Assembly (NCBI GenBank): GCA_037039925.1 | Contig: JAXRKP010000175.1 | Location: 248,501 to 312,500 of the forward strand | Length of the DNA stretch: 64,000 nucleotides | DNA from: Doris montereyensis | Taxonomy: Eukaryota > Mollusca > Gastropoda > Nudibranchia > Dorididae | Reading direction: 5' to 3' | Shown: one piece after another, positions 1 to 11,145 of the stretch | Layout of the letters: each line of letters starts with the position of its first letter | Numbering within the stretch: position 1 is the first letter of the stretch | The notes under the pieces: model-generated | Database searches by the model: none | What the model was told of the DNA's origin: nothing | Seen by the model: only the letters and a program-made list of their open reading frames with translations | Translations under genes and position numbers: made by a program

Positions 1-239
1 CTGAATTTGCACTGAAAGTATCATTCGGTGGATTCCACCTAAATAATACATTACATGCTGCCAGTAGGTGCTCTATACAATATATAATATTATTAATATA
101 GCTAGAGTTAAGGACAGACCAGAATGCTACTTGTGGTAACCAGACTTTTAAGGTGAACAGAACATGATTAACACTAATAACACGAACATGTGATCACCGA
201 AATTTGTTATTATAAATATATTTAGACGCCTAGACCGAT

Positions 240-425
240 ATCTATATAGCTAGTCTAGACCTAGATTTAGATCTAGATCTAGATTCTAGATCTAGATATA
301 TTCTCTCCAGTTTAGATCTAGATCTAATCTAGATTCTAGATTCTAGATCTAGATCTAATCTAGATCTAGATATATATTTCTCCAGTTTAGATCTAAATCT
401 AGATCTATATTTATCTATGGGGTCC
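240..425. repeat. AGATCT/TCTAGA-rich simple repeat tract
   Basis: The stretch is built mainly from overlapping AGATCT and TCTAGA hexamers, broken by short TATA runs and a repeated motif near ttctccagtttagatct. Similar tracts recur at about 9860-10135, 12180-12230, 22972-23060, 36288-36335 and 52459-52480, so this is a genome-wide simple repeat rather than a local site. Bases 1-239 are AT-rich and show nothing recognisable. Confidence 0.85.
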
Positions 426-954
426 TAAAAAGTCTGGGAAAAAAGGAAGACACATGAAATTTGGAAAGGTTTACAAAGTAAAAATTATCGAAGTTTATAG
501 AATTTCAGAATATTGTACAATGAACTTACTCTTGTTGCTTTATAAAGTTTTCCGGTTGAAAGACTCTTATAATGTCCATAGTGTTTGCACTGCAGCGTGG
601 CGCTGACATACTTCCAATCAAGGGAATACTTTCCTTTATCCGTAAAGACTCTCTTGTTGTAAAAGTATACGGTTTTGCACATTTCAAAACGAAACATATA
701 CGAATTGAAAGTACAATAATTATCAAACAATTGTTTGAATCAGATATAAATTTACGTGTACACTGTTCAAACATTGAAATTCTCCATCTTGCTTGTTGTC
801 GTCTTGATGATTAACCACCTGGAAACGAATTCACGAACAAAGAGGCGGTTGCGCACGTTGCAGTACGGATTAAATCTTTTCACCTGAATAATACAGCTTG
901 AGTGGGGTCTTGTATTGTTGGGGTGGATTCCACCCCAATAATCACTACCTTTAT
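426..954. other. AT-rich DNA without a supported gene
   Basis: A plus-strand reading frame of 80 codons at 572-814 is the only open stretch. It has no start context, splice sites or family I recognise, and overlapping minus-strand frames are equally open, so I do not call a gene. The sequence ends at the first unit of the minisatellite. Confidence 0.5.
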
Positions 955-1925
955 TCTATCAACAGACCATAATCAATGCCTTTCTTCCTATATCCAATCA
1001 TTCTATCAAAAAACCATAATCAATGCCTTTCTTCATATTTCCTGTCATTCTATCAAAAAACCATAATCAATGCCTTTCTTCCTGTCTGGCATTCTATCAA
1101 CTGACCATAATCAATGCCTTTCTTCACAGTTCCTGTCATTCTATTAGAAGACCATAATCAATGCCTTTCTTCATATTTCCTGTCATTCTATCAAAAAACC
1201 ATAATCAATGCCTTTCTTCATATTTTCTGTCATTCTATCAAAAAACCATAATCAATGCCTTTCTTCACAGTTCCTGTCATTCTATAATCAATGCCTTTCT
1301 TCATATTTCCTGTCATTCTATCAAAAAACCATAATCAATGCCTTTCTTCATATTTCCTGTCATTCTTCAACTGACCATAATCAATGCCTTTCTTCATATT
1401 TCTGTCATTCTATCAAAACACCATAATCAATGCCTTTCTTCATATTTCCTGTCATTCTATCAAAAAACCATAATCAATGCCTTTCTTCATATTTCCTGTC
1501 ATTCTATCAAAAGACCATAATCAATGCCTTTCTTCATATTTCCTGTCATTCTATCAAAAAACCATAATCAATGCCTTTCTTCATATTTCCTGTCATTCTA
1601 TCAAAAGACCATAATCAATGCCTTTCTTCATATTTCCTGTCATTCTATCAAAAGACCATAATCAATGCCTTTCTTCATATTTCCTGTCATTCTATCAAAA
1701 GACCATAATCAATAATCAATGCCTTTCTTCCTATGTCTGGCATTCTAATTAACAACTGACCATAATCAATGCCTTTCTTCCTATGTCTGGCATTCTATCA
1801 ACTGACCATAATCAATGCCTTTCTTCATATTTCCTGTCATTCTATCAACAGACCATAATCAACGCATTTCTTCATATTTCCTGTCATTCTATCAACTGAC
1901 CATAATCAATGCCTTTCTTCGTAAT
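955..1925. repeat. 47-bp minisatellite, about 21 copies
   Basis: The core ataatcaatgcctttcttc recurs about 21 times at a spacing near 47 bp (for example 1021 and 1068). The variable half of each unit reads either catatttcctgtcattctat or shorter versions with a cacag or cctatgtctgg segment. The linker alternates between caaaaaacc, caaaagacc and caactgacc. Units differ by substitutions and small deletions, and the subtypes are partly clustered, as expected from unequal exchange. Short open frames inside it are translations of the repeat, not genes. Confidence 0.95.
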
Positions 1926-2660
1926 CCGTGCTCTGACACATGCAGCTTCTGCCATAGTCAACTTGTGTAAGTTGTAGCCCTTTTCTATCTATGGACAAAA
2001 TGAAGAACATAAAATTAAATTTCTTGCATGTTGATTAAAAGATCTGACAGAAAGGAATTGCTAGCTATGTATTTCAATCGCATACGTTTAAAAATCAATG
2101 AAAAGGCTAAAAAAATGTCTCTCTTCTAAAGAGGCACATAAAATATTACCCATGTTTATTTGCCTTTTTTGTTTTGTTTTTAGACGCAAAGAAACTTTTT
2201 TCAGGAAATCAAGAATAATTGTTTTGATATGAATGGCAAAATTAAGTGAAAAACGATTTTTTTTAAATATACATCCGCGATGTTAATGTGTCAAATTATT
2301 TGTTTTGTCCACTGATGACATATTGGTCTGAGTATGGAGCAAGCTCTAGGCTTTAGCTATGACAGAGAGGCCAAGGCCTGTGGTTAACATGTCCGAAAGC
2401 TGTCAAGATTTGACAAATCTGAGGCTATTCCACTGGATAGCTGATACTGATATTCATGATGACGGCTCCCACAATTTTCAGATTGGAAAGTGAAAAAATT
2501 AATTTGTTAGAAAATAATGACAACAGTGTTTGAAAAGGGATTTAAAAGGATTAGTCCAGTTTGAAGCGAAGTACTTGAGAAGGGATTGGAAATAAGAAAT
2601 AAATGGGTAAAGAAATGGAAAGAAGGGGAAAATATATATGACAGCAACACTTGCGAATTG
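1926..2660. other. unannotated AT-rich stretch
   Basis: I see no repeats, splice-like exons, RNA-gene boxes or protein similarity here. Confidence 0.5.
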
Positions 2661-2689
2661 AGTGAAAGTTATTTTGAAGAAAAGACAGA

Positions 2690-2691
2690 AT

Positions 2692-2775
<84 letters not shown>

Positions 2776-2826
2776 AAGAGAAGAGAGAGAAAGAAAGAGA
2801 GAGAGAGAGAGAGAGATAGAGAGTTT

Positions 2827-2875
<49 letters not shown>

Positions 2876-2935
2876 CAGACAGACAGACAGAAGAAAGAGA
2901 AAGAGAAAGAGAGGGACAAAGAGAGACGGAGAGTG
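2690..2935. repeat. GA microsatellite
   Basis: A nearly continuous (GA)n tract on the plus strand is interrupted by actaagag, tttccag and (CAGA)n segments. The long low-complexity reading frames across it on both strands are artefacts of the dinucleotide repeat. Confidence 0.97.
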
Positions 2936-3044
2936 ATCTGGACCTGGATTTATACGTGAAGGGCCTTGCAGCATATATTCACCGGGAGAAAGTGTGCGGA
3001 TAGACCTATACTAATCATGCTGATGAACTGCAGTTCAGTCATCG

Positions 3045-3365
3045 CATGTACGATAGTCCAGGGGCAAAGTGTGGGCCGCTCAACCGAAAGGTAATGGGTT
3101 CGAGCCCTCCCAACAGTTGAAAAACTTTCTTGAGTTTTTTCGAGCAAAATCTACCCCCTGGTCAAGGTAGGTGGATCGACACCTAGTCACATCGGAGATA
3201 GACGATAAAGTTTAATAAAGAGAAATTCCTGTGTGCAGATCACGGCCTTATGTGCACGTAAAGATCCCTTGGCTGTTTACATGGCAGTCTGGGCAAAATT
3301 AAGAAGAAAACAAATCCCTACCAAGAACCATGAGATCACCATTTTTGTGGATGTGGGTAAATCAA
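3045..3365 (+). mobile_element. tRNA-derived SINE, family 1, copy a
   Basis: A B-box-like gggttcgagccc lies at about 3097-3108 and is preceded by a tRNA-like head. The body contains aaagatcccttggctgttta and the end reads gtggatgtgggtaa. The same three blocks, in the same order and spacing, occur at 32104-32372, which shows this is a dispersed family. The tail abuts the minus-strand LINE fragment. I cannot assign the central domain to a named SINE superfamily from sight. Confidence 0.7.
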
Positions 3366-3371
3366 ATCAAT

Positions 3372-4240
3372 TTTTAAAAACTCTAAAAAGACTACTGATT
3401 TGGTGCTTTTTTTAAATAACCAGTAACCAGTGCATCTATTGATTCTTCCATTTATTCCATATTGCCTAAGTTCGAGGCACAAAAGTGATTGTAATTGTAA
3501 AAATGTAAACTTATCTATATCGAAAGCTTCAGAGAAATTCATGATCAGGACATCTGTTTGTATAATATAAATATGTTGACCTTTCTCTGGGGACTTGGAC
3601 ACGTCATCATCTATGAAACTGATCAGCTGTGTTTCGCAAGATCTTTTGTACCTGAATCCATGTTGCATGTCATACAGAATATCATGTTTATCTGAGTACT
3701 CCATAATGTGATCGGCTACTATGTGTTCCAAAATTTTGCTTGAAATGCATTTTAGGGATATTGGGCGATAACTTTGCAGCTAGATCCTACATGTCATTGC
3801 CCTTTCTTGTAAATGGGAGCAACATTTGCCGTTCACCAGTCATTGGATCTTCATCGGTGTCATTAGTGTCAAGCTTTTTCTGGAGTATCACACGGAGGCA
3901 AGGTGATAGTGTCTGTTAGCCCCTTAATAGTACTCTCCATTGGATGTTGTCTGGTCTACAAGCTTTTGTAGGAACCAAGCTTTTTAAAGTTTCGTAATGC
4001 CTTCTGATGTGATATTTATATCTACATCTGCTATGACTGGTTGGTTTCCATTATTGTAGCTGCTGTTGTCCCTTATATATGATTTTTAGTTAGTTTTTTT
4101 GTGGGACAAAGGCTGCAGTTTAGAAAATACTGTTTGAAACTGTTCATTAAGGGCTGTGGCCCTTTGATGCTGTGCACTTCGAGTGATATTTCAGATTCTT
4201 CTCATATTTTCAGTACCGGCCAATGACAATATCAATGTTC
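3372..4240 (-). pseudogene. non-LTR retrotransposon reverse transcriptase fragment (L2/CR1/jockey-like)
   Basis: Read on the minus strand, the frames give APIYKKG, then SLKCISSKILEHIVADHI, then QHGFRYKRSCETQL and a degraded NFSEAFDI block. These are consecutive blocks of the non-LTR reverse transcriptase domain: the entry segment, the IL-E-IV helix, the Q-x-GFR segment and the D-x-x-x-AFD region around the first catalytic Asp. The catalytic Asp position reads N in this copy. Further upstream (towards 4240) KACRPDNI resembles the usual GPD-x-IP segment. Frameshifts and stops separate the blocks, and the C-terminal half with YADD is absent because the copy ends against the SINE at about 3370. 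The part from 3928 upward is repeated at 34249-34520. Confidence 0.75.
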
Positions 4241-4738
4241 ACAGAGTAAATTAAATAAGAGGTTCCCTCTCTATGTCTTTTATTTAAATTTGCAGTAAGA
4301 GTAATATGCAGAAGGACCTATTCGTACATTATCTCAACTGATGCTCTTATTTCATGGCCTGTAAAGTGTGTGTATTACATATAATAGCATTCTATCTTGG
4401 GTATTAGTATTAGTGCAGTGAGTCAACCCCTTCTCCCACCCCCTAAAACAGATTTATTTATAGATGGAGATCTAGATTAGATCTAGATAAATTTACGCCT
4501 TAAATTAAGGAAAGGGAGGATAGAAGTAAAAAAAAAAATCTAGATAACCCAATCCGGTGTGTCCCTTACTTTTGTTGGCTGCATCAACGTTTCGGACACC
4601 GTCATATAATCTCACACTAATAACTAGATCTAGATCTATAGTATAACACTTACACAAAAAACTTCTGACTTAAGGGATGGGAGAGGGTTCTGGGAATACC
4701 AATTTTGCCTAAAACAGGACAAATCTAGTCTATCATAC
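4241..4738. other. non-coding remainder of duplicated block A
   Basis: The sequence is repeated with small indels at about 34520-34998. It contains a gagatctagattagatctag patch and no reading frame or RNA signature. It ends at the TAG target site of the 5.8-kb transposon. Confidence 0.6.
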
Positions 4739-4741
4739 TAG

Positions 4742-4865
4742 TAGTAGGGGGAATTAGCGTAAAATTGTGCAAATTCGGAGTGAAAGCACGAAAATTCTCA
4801 GAATAGGTGTCGAGGTCGTTATGAAGACAACCTGATATAGAACCACACTGGCAATTTACCACAAC
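4742..4865. repeat. left terminal inverted repeat of the Academ-like element
   Basis: It begins tagtagggggaattag and shares with the other end the blocks aattgtgcaaa, gaaagca and gatatagaaccac, in inverted orientation at 10411-10534. The first 16 bp match perfectly; the rest is diverged. Confidence 0.8.
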
Positions 4866-7261
4866 AATAATTTTGGACACTTTTTTATTTATCCTATATA
4901 TATGCTTTGTAATTCAGGGAAGTAACCGAGGAAATACCATATTTTCCTATTATTTTCATATAAATATACATTCATATTTACATTTATTATATCAATAAAT
5001 GAAGTTTGAATTTGGAAAACAGTGAGAGCAACTAAAATTGACATCCTTTTGTTGATTTTATGAATTAAGTACATATTTTTTACAATAATACAGACAAAAA
5101 TGGGCCATTTTCTGGTCCAATATTGTTTTATAGTATAGTGCCCTGTACATCATGTTAACTCTCTCTCTCTCTCTCCATCTCTCTCTCTCTCTGTCTGTCT
5201 ATATGTCTCTCTCTCTCAAATAGAAAGGAAACAAAATATGAATGAAAGTCATTTACATTTGACATCCTCCACATCTACACATGTCTATACACGGTAAGTT
5301 GGAACGTAAAACATTTGCATCGGCTGTTTGTATATTCCTTCCTACAGAAGCATATAGTTAGTTCTTGACATACTTTGGATATTTCCGGCAGGGCTGTCCA
5401 CACAGGCTCAAGTACAACTTCATCCATTTTTCAACCACAGTCCAGAGGAGAAGGTGGTCGCACATCCTTTTGTAAAGAGGAATACAAGATGTATCCAGCC
5501 TGGTAGGCTGCCCTCTTTATGTGCTGAAGCAATGCTCAGAGGGGGGGGGGGGGGGGGTATTCTTTCTATTGCTCGTCCTTTATAATTTATGACGAAAAAA
5601 AAAGAATCTTTCTTGCATCATTGGCACGAGTGCAATTGCAGGTTTTGTCATACATATAAATTACAATGAAGCGCTCGAGCATATGCACATTATCATCTGT
5701 AATGATGCTTGGAGTGGACTGGAAGACAACGGGGCAAATGTCTCTGTGGCATGTGGCAATGCAGTCCATGACGTCCATGCTGTCTTCTTCCCAATTCCAC
5801 GGAATGCCGAAGCAGTATCGCAACCGGTAAAAGCATGGAAAAATAAAGTGCCCTTGCCTCCTCTGGACTTACCGTCCGAGCAATTTCATGAATGGGAATG
5901 AACTTGAAATTACGCCCTGTTCCATTAAGTAACCCACAGATGTTGAACGTGTAATTGAGAGAAGAAAGTCGTTGCCAATACTATAACAACCGTATCAACC
6001 GACTATAGTGATGCTGAGGTGACCATGTCTTGCTGCATCAGCAGTGTGTAATATTATTCTGCTGTCAGCTTCTTCAAATGAACAAGGGGAAATGGTTATC
6101 TTCAGAGCTGACATTTTCTACTATTGCATTTGCCAGCAGTTTAAACAAGGAACTTTATTTTTATTATTTCCAATCTCTGGGCATTACAGTATCAGTGGTA
6201 ACTCTTCGTACTCCTGACTGGCCTCTTTTCGTCCGTGTGCTCAATTTCAGGCTGTTTTGGTGGTACTCATCAAATACAACATCAATTTGTCTTGCTCCTT
6301 GTGAAAATGACACAACCCTCTGTAGGAAGATATTGATAGCGTATTAAAAATATGTTATAATTACCCTTGGACTGTTCAGATGTACCATAACTGCCCCGTC
6401 AAATATGATGCATGTTGGTGGGGGCATGAATGTATCATTGGCCGCTATACCAGACAGCAGACAGTGTGTTGGTTCTAACTTGTTGTCACTTGTACGGAGA
6501 CGTCCGAGGGTTGTCAATGCAGGTGGGTGGCTGGAATTTTCGTGGGCAAAAAATGCATCCAAGTCTCCTCCACTTCTATTGCAGGCAATATAAAGCTGAG
6601 AAAACAAATTGCATACGCTCTTCAATTCTTTCAATTTTGTTTTTTGGACGCGTTCTTCGTTTTTGTATCCCCAGATGACAAGAGTCTAAGTTTGTTCATC
6701 GTCATTGGATCGGTGACCTTCTTGGTTCTTTCATTCAATCTCCTTTCACAAATTCACTGTACAACCATTTCCCTTTGTCTTCCAGGCTGCGAATGTTTTC
6801 TACGACGTCAATATCGGCTGCTTCTCCTGTTTCTAAATTCACATTTATTCACAATAGCTATGCCACGTGCAGAAATTTCCTACTGAATTAAAAGCAGTAA
6901 CCATACTTCTCACATCTTCAAGATTAAGAAGAAATCTTTTCTGAAGAGTCATCAGCGTGGCATTTCCGTCTTTAAATCCTTCATAATATTAGACTCAAAA
7001 TGACGAAGCATCACTTGCTTAAGAGTCAGTTCCATACACAGCAATGAGCGCAGCTTTCTACATATTTATCCACTAGAGAAATACATTTAACATCATTTGG
7101 TCTCAAAAATATTTTTGAGTTTCCATCAGACTAATAAACGTTCATTGCCCAATTTTTTCCTCTTAAAATGTGATTTAACATATTTTTGGACATACAAATT
7201 AAATGTTAAATGAGATACATTGAAAGAGCTTTTGATCAAGACATACAATTCTGGTGTTTTA

Positions 7262-7590
7262 ATTATGATAGGAACTAAATAAACAAAGTTCTTAATGAAA
7301 AATCGGGGTTTTCATCATTAAAATCTTAAATGGTAATAGATACATCAATGAAACTTTGCATACTTATGCTTTGAGGGTCAAGAAATACATTTATGTTATA
7401 ATTATGATAGGAACTAAATCAACAAATCATTTCATCATAAAAATATACATCAATGAAACTTTGCAAAATGCTTTGAGGGTCAAGATACAAGTGAGTTTAA
7501 TGGAATATACAGAGTTGCGGGCTTTCTTGTGCCCAAGATCAAAAAATCAGGTTTTTCATTATAAAAATGTTAATGGTAGATAAATCAATG
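7262..7590. repeat. local direct repeats inside the Academ-like element
   Basis: The block attatgataggaactaaat occurs at 7262 and 7401. The block acatcaatgaaactttgca and the string gctttgagggtcaaga each occur twice, about 100 bp apart. A third partial unit with aatcaatgaaact lies near 7585. The region is non-coding and may be an expanded internal spacer. Confidence 0.6.
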
Positions 7591-8879
7591 AAACTGACTT
7601 CTACACCTTCTACAAAAGAACTTTAAATAATATTATAAGAGTAAGATTGGAATGATTCCTTATCTTTGTGTTTTTCAGCTATGAGATCAAGACACAATTT
7701 GGCAACTAAAATTGACATTTGATTTTGAAATCTCAAAACTTTCTTGAAAGAATAAGGAATATATTAAATTTAGACAAAATTACACAAGTTGTACATCATG
7801 TATATATAAAAAAATTAAAATCATTCAATATTATCAATCAACAACTACATGTATACAGTGCATGGTCCCTGTTACTTTTAAGCTTTTTCATCAAAAAATA
7901 TTTTCCTGTATCTTATCTTATCTGATTTCTTAAACTATCTCGGTTCCATTTTTCCTTAAGTTTTCTAGTCTTACACAATCCACCATCTGAAATAATTGCA
8001 TCTAAAATGTCAGCTTTTTTCTCCTATCTTTTAAATCTTTCTTACTGACATCTTTCTCTTATTCTCCTGCATTTTGTGTTTTACTTTTTCTTCACGTATG
8101 ACTTTGTAACACTAAATTTTGAAATATGTATTTTGCTCCATGCAAATGCTGTCTTATTATGCATCACCTTATCAGCTCTTCTACGCTTCTTTAGTCTAAT
8201 TCCAAATCACCAAACTCGTTCTTCAAATCAACTCGAAGCAACAAGGGTCATATTATGTATCTTAATATTTAAAAGAAAATAGAGGAAATACTTCACAGCA
8301 TTTCAAGAAGATCCATATCCATTTTTGAATGTTTATCTAGATCTAAAATCGAAATGAAGTAGAGCGGAAGAGTGGTGTTGTTCTGGTGCTGATTAGCAGT
8401 CAGTTTCAAATGTTGAAAGTACTCCAATTTGGCAACAGCGTAAAGGAAACTACATTGGCGCGACGCGTTTGATTCAACCAATCATAGTCATTTTTTGGAC
8501 ATGATAACCGGAAGAGGACACTGTATTCGAGTATATAATTCTCTTTAGTCATTTTCAATCGGCAAAGATCGGATTTTCCCGACTCTAAATAGGTCAACTT
8601 TCCGCATGAAAGTTTAAAGCTATTTATAGATATCTTGGAGAAATTTCCATTGATTGCGATCCGAGGCAATTCTTGAATTTATAGTGTGTGCCAGCCGTTT
8701 TTGAGTTTCGTTTTTGAAAAATCGGCGATGTACACCGTTAAGTTAGCTATTTTTGAAGAGCTATATCTCTTTTACTACTAATATACTGTCTTAGATCTTC
8801 GTACAGAGCAGATCTTTAAGTATAACCTAGTAGTTTTTTGTGTAGGTTGAGTTTGATTTAAAAGAGAGATAGAAGGATT

Positions 8880-9300
8880 GTGACACTGTGTCATTATTTT
8901 CTTCCTTATAACATTGTGTTATAAGATACCGCAAAGGCTAGACTGATGATTCTGGCTTTGGCCTCATCAGACTCATTATATTCTTCCATCTGTTTTTGCG
9001 CAAGTGCTAACATATGGCAAATTCTATGATAATGATTGTTTCCTCTTGAAATATGTTTCCAGATTTTCTCCTTAAATCTGGAAGAATCCTGATTCTATCC
9101 TATTCTACACTCACGTTTGTATCTCCATTATCCGGTTGACACGCTATTTTCTTCCATATAAGTGTAGTTGCTGCCTCATCAGACTCATTATATTCTTCAT
9201 TGTTTTTAGCGGACATGGCAAATTCTATGATAATGAGCCTCTCCAGAGATCTCCTCTGCAAGAAGTGCTAACATATCCTTCGGTGTAGTTGCTGTTGCAC
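8880..9300. repeat. diverged direct repeat of about 75 bp
   Basis: The segment cctcatcagactcattatat followed by tcttc and later ggcaaattctatgataatga occurs at about 8960-9035 and again at about 9172-9235. In minus-strand translation the region keeps fragments such as LALLAEEISGEAHYH, so part of it may be the N-terminal third of the transposase. Confidence 0.5.
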
Positions 9301-10410
9301 TTGCACAAACCTTAGCCTCCATCGTCATAACTGCATGCAGTATGCCCGTTTCAATTTTTACAAAAAAAGTATGTTTCTCTGTTAGGTTGTAACTTATTTT
9401 GATATGGCTGTTTGTCGCTTTCGTCTACGTTTTAGTTCCATTCGTTCATCCCAAGGTGGGCCCTTCGATGTAGCACATGATGTTGAGGCTGACGGTGCTT
9501 CTTGCGCTGTTGCTTTTTAACTTTTTTTGTCTCTAGCCTCCGAATTTTATCAGAATTGAACTTTACTCGGCAAGATTTATGCCATTTTCGCGATTCGATT
9601 TAATAAGTTCAAGAATGTCCTCACTTTCACATGCAATATCTGACAAATCCAGTTTATCATCATGCTGTGCTACTGCATTGTACTGATTGATATTGTCAAC
9701 AAACGTTACATAGCCTTGACCGGTGACTTTTTGCTTAGAATTGGCAGGGCATTCTAACTTTTCAGGAGTATCCAACTGACAATGACATATCAACCATTAA
9801 TCGCAGTCCTTTGTGGCAGATCTTTTGGTCATATTGGCTGAAATTACAATATCTATAACCTAGATCTAGATCTATGTACAAATTATAATTAATTATTGAT
9901 CATGAGAAAACTAGACTTGCTAATATATTAATGTAGATTTACCATGCTGTGATATGTTTAGATATAAGATAGATCTAGATCTATATCTGATATCAGTAGA
10001 TTAGATAATATATCCAGATATATATAGTATAGATCACTAGAGAATCTAGATCTAGACTTCTATCTAGATCTAGAAATCTCGATCAAGATTCTAGACTACT
10101 AGTACTAGTGTACTAGATCTAGATCTAAATTCTAAGCGTACTTACCTATTTTAATTTTAAGAAGGTCGATATAGAGTAAAACAATCCATACAGGCCTCTT
10201 GCAAAAGGAAAGAAATCGTAGAAAGTGAATGATACAAAAGTAAACAGCATAGATCTTATACTTCACCGGGCCTATTGTTACATTTCCTTCCGGCTTCCGG
10301 TGATTTATGACTCAACACGGGAAAAGTCTTCTTACGGTGGTAGTGGAAATTTGTCAGACCAGAAAATAAATATCAAAACTTAAAAAGCCTAAAACTCAGC
10401 TAATAAAGAT

Positions 10411-10534
10411 GCGACAGAGTGGTTCTATATCACAAATTGCAGCCCATGAGATGCTCTATCAACTGTGCAAGTTTCATGCTTTCATTCTCATTTTGCACAA
10501 TTCGAGGGTTTTGTGTCTCTAATTCCCCCTACTA
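10411..10534. repeat. right terminal inverted repeat of the Academ-like element
   Basis: It ends ctaattccccctacta, the exact reverse complement of the left terminus, followed by the duplicated TAG. Inner blocks gtggttctatatc and tttgcacaatt match the left arm in inverted order. Confidence 0.8.
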
Positions 10535-10644
10535 TAGTGGATAGAGCAGTTCATTTTCATCATAATGATATCATAAACAAAGCTCAGTGTCGATTCTTTG
10601 AATTTATACGATTTTTTTAGAAACGATACAGGCTTAAGTCTCTT

Positions 10645-10838
10645 TACTATAGTGAATGTAATGACAGTAATGACACACGATAATATGAAAGCCCCATAGG
10701 AACAAAGACGGGACAAACACAAGGAATAGACAGAAACAAAATCCTGCCCACCATGGGGATCAAACCCGCGACCTCTGCGTCGGCACCCATCGCCTCGCCA
10801 TGAAAAGAAAGCGTGTTACCAACCGAGCTAACTACGCT
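10645..10838 (-). mobile_element. tRNA-derived SINE, family 2, left inverted copy
   Basis: On the minus strand it reads gcgtagttagctcggttggt (A box) and then cgcgggtttgatccccatgg (B box), followed by a tail containing gtctttgttcctatggggct. The head is tRNA-like but there is no closing acceptor stem, so it is a SINE and not a tRNA gene. It faces the next copy head to head. Confidence 0.75.
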
Positions 10839-10920
10839 TACCTAACTGACTGGTATGGCTGCATTCGTGCGAAAGATCTGGCTAATGAAAATTCAGAAAA
10901 TGAAACTCCTTTTTTAAATG

Positions 10921-11145
10921 GAGCGTAGTTAGCTCGTTGGTAGCATGCTTTCTTTTCATGGCGAGGCGATGGGTGCCGACGCAGAGGTCGCGGGTTCGAT
11001 CCCCATGGTGGGCAGGATTTATTTCTGTCTATTCCCTGTGTTTGTCTCGTCTTTGTTCCTATGGGGCTTACATATTATCTTATGTCATTACATTCACTTC
11101 CGACATGCCCCTTGCCTCACTGTTTGTCTTTCTCTTTACTATAGT
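10921..11145 (+). mobile_element. tRNA-derived SINE, family 2, right inverted copy
   Basis: It starts gagcgtagttagctcgttgg (A box), has gcgggttcgatccccatggt (B box) and the same tail as the left copy (gtctttgttcctatggggct). The two copies are separated by about 80 bp and could fold into a long hairpin. A shrunken version of the same inverted pair is present at about 35095-35375 in duplicated block B'. Confidence 0.75.

Larger units (their letters stand above)
5253..9832 (-). pseudogene. Academ-like transposase with XPG-type nuclease motifs, decayed
   Basis: Minus strand, from about 9832 (ATG) to a stop at 5253-5255. The N-terminal part reads ICHCQLDTPEKLECPANSK followed by GYVTFVDN, a Cys-pair segment shared by this family. 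The middle has DLDAFFAHEN and IIFDGAVMVHL (about 6344-6634), matching DMDAFFAHEN and IIDGAVLVHM in the second copy at 39-42 kb. Then come EEADSR (6058-6075), TDTVVIVL (about 5975-6000) and HAFTGCDTASAF-RGIGKKTAW (about 5785-5840). These resemble the E-x-x-D, D-x-D and helix-2-turn-helix signatures of XPG/FEN1 nucleases. LERFIVIYMYDKT and NDARKILF follow, and a Cys-rich end contains CIDMCRCGGC. A TAA early in the N-terminus and several frameshifts show the gene is dead. About 3 kb between 6.65 and 9.55 kb is too degraded to read. Confidence 0.7.
4742..10534 (-). mobile_element. full-length Academ-like DNA transposon (5,793 bp)
   Basis: The two ends begin with the same 16 bp, tagtagggggaattag, in inverted orientation, and the similarity continues imperfectly for about 125 bp (4742-4865 and 10411-10534; shared inner block gatatagaacca). 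Flanking TAG trinucleotides at 4739-4741 and 10535-10537 are the target-site duplication. The paralogous site at 34991-35010 reads catactagtgg with a single TAG, i.e. the site without the element. The interior encodes, on the minus strand, a degraded protein with an N-terminal zinc-binding segment, XPG-type nuclease motifs and a Cys-rich tail. From memory, a 3-4 bp target duplication with an XPG-like domain and a C-terminal Cys cluster fits the Academ superfamily. The ends and the empty site are directly seen; the superfamily name is my inference. Confidence 0.75.

Noticed and set aside
1208..1520. Open frames of 60-72 codons (repeating MPFFIF and similar)
   Set aside because: They are translations of the 47-bp minisatellite and carry its period.
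955..1925. CRISPR-like regular array
   Set aside because: There are no unique spacers; the whole 47-bp unit repeats, and the DNA is eukaryotic.
2551..3003. Long Ser/Leu-rich and Arg/Glu-rich frames
   Set aside because: They arise from the GA dinucleotide repeat on opposite strands.
10921..11015. tRNA gene
   Set aside because: A and B boxes are present but there is no paired acceptor stem, and the sequence is repeated as a SINE with a conserved tail.
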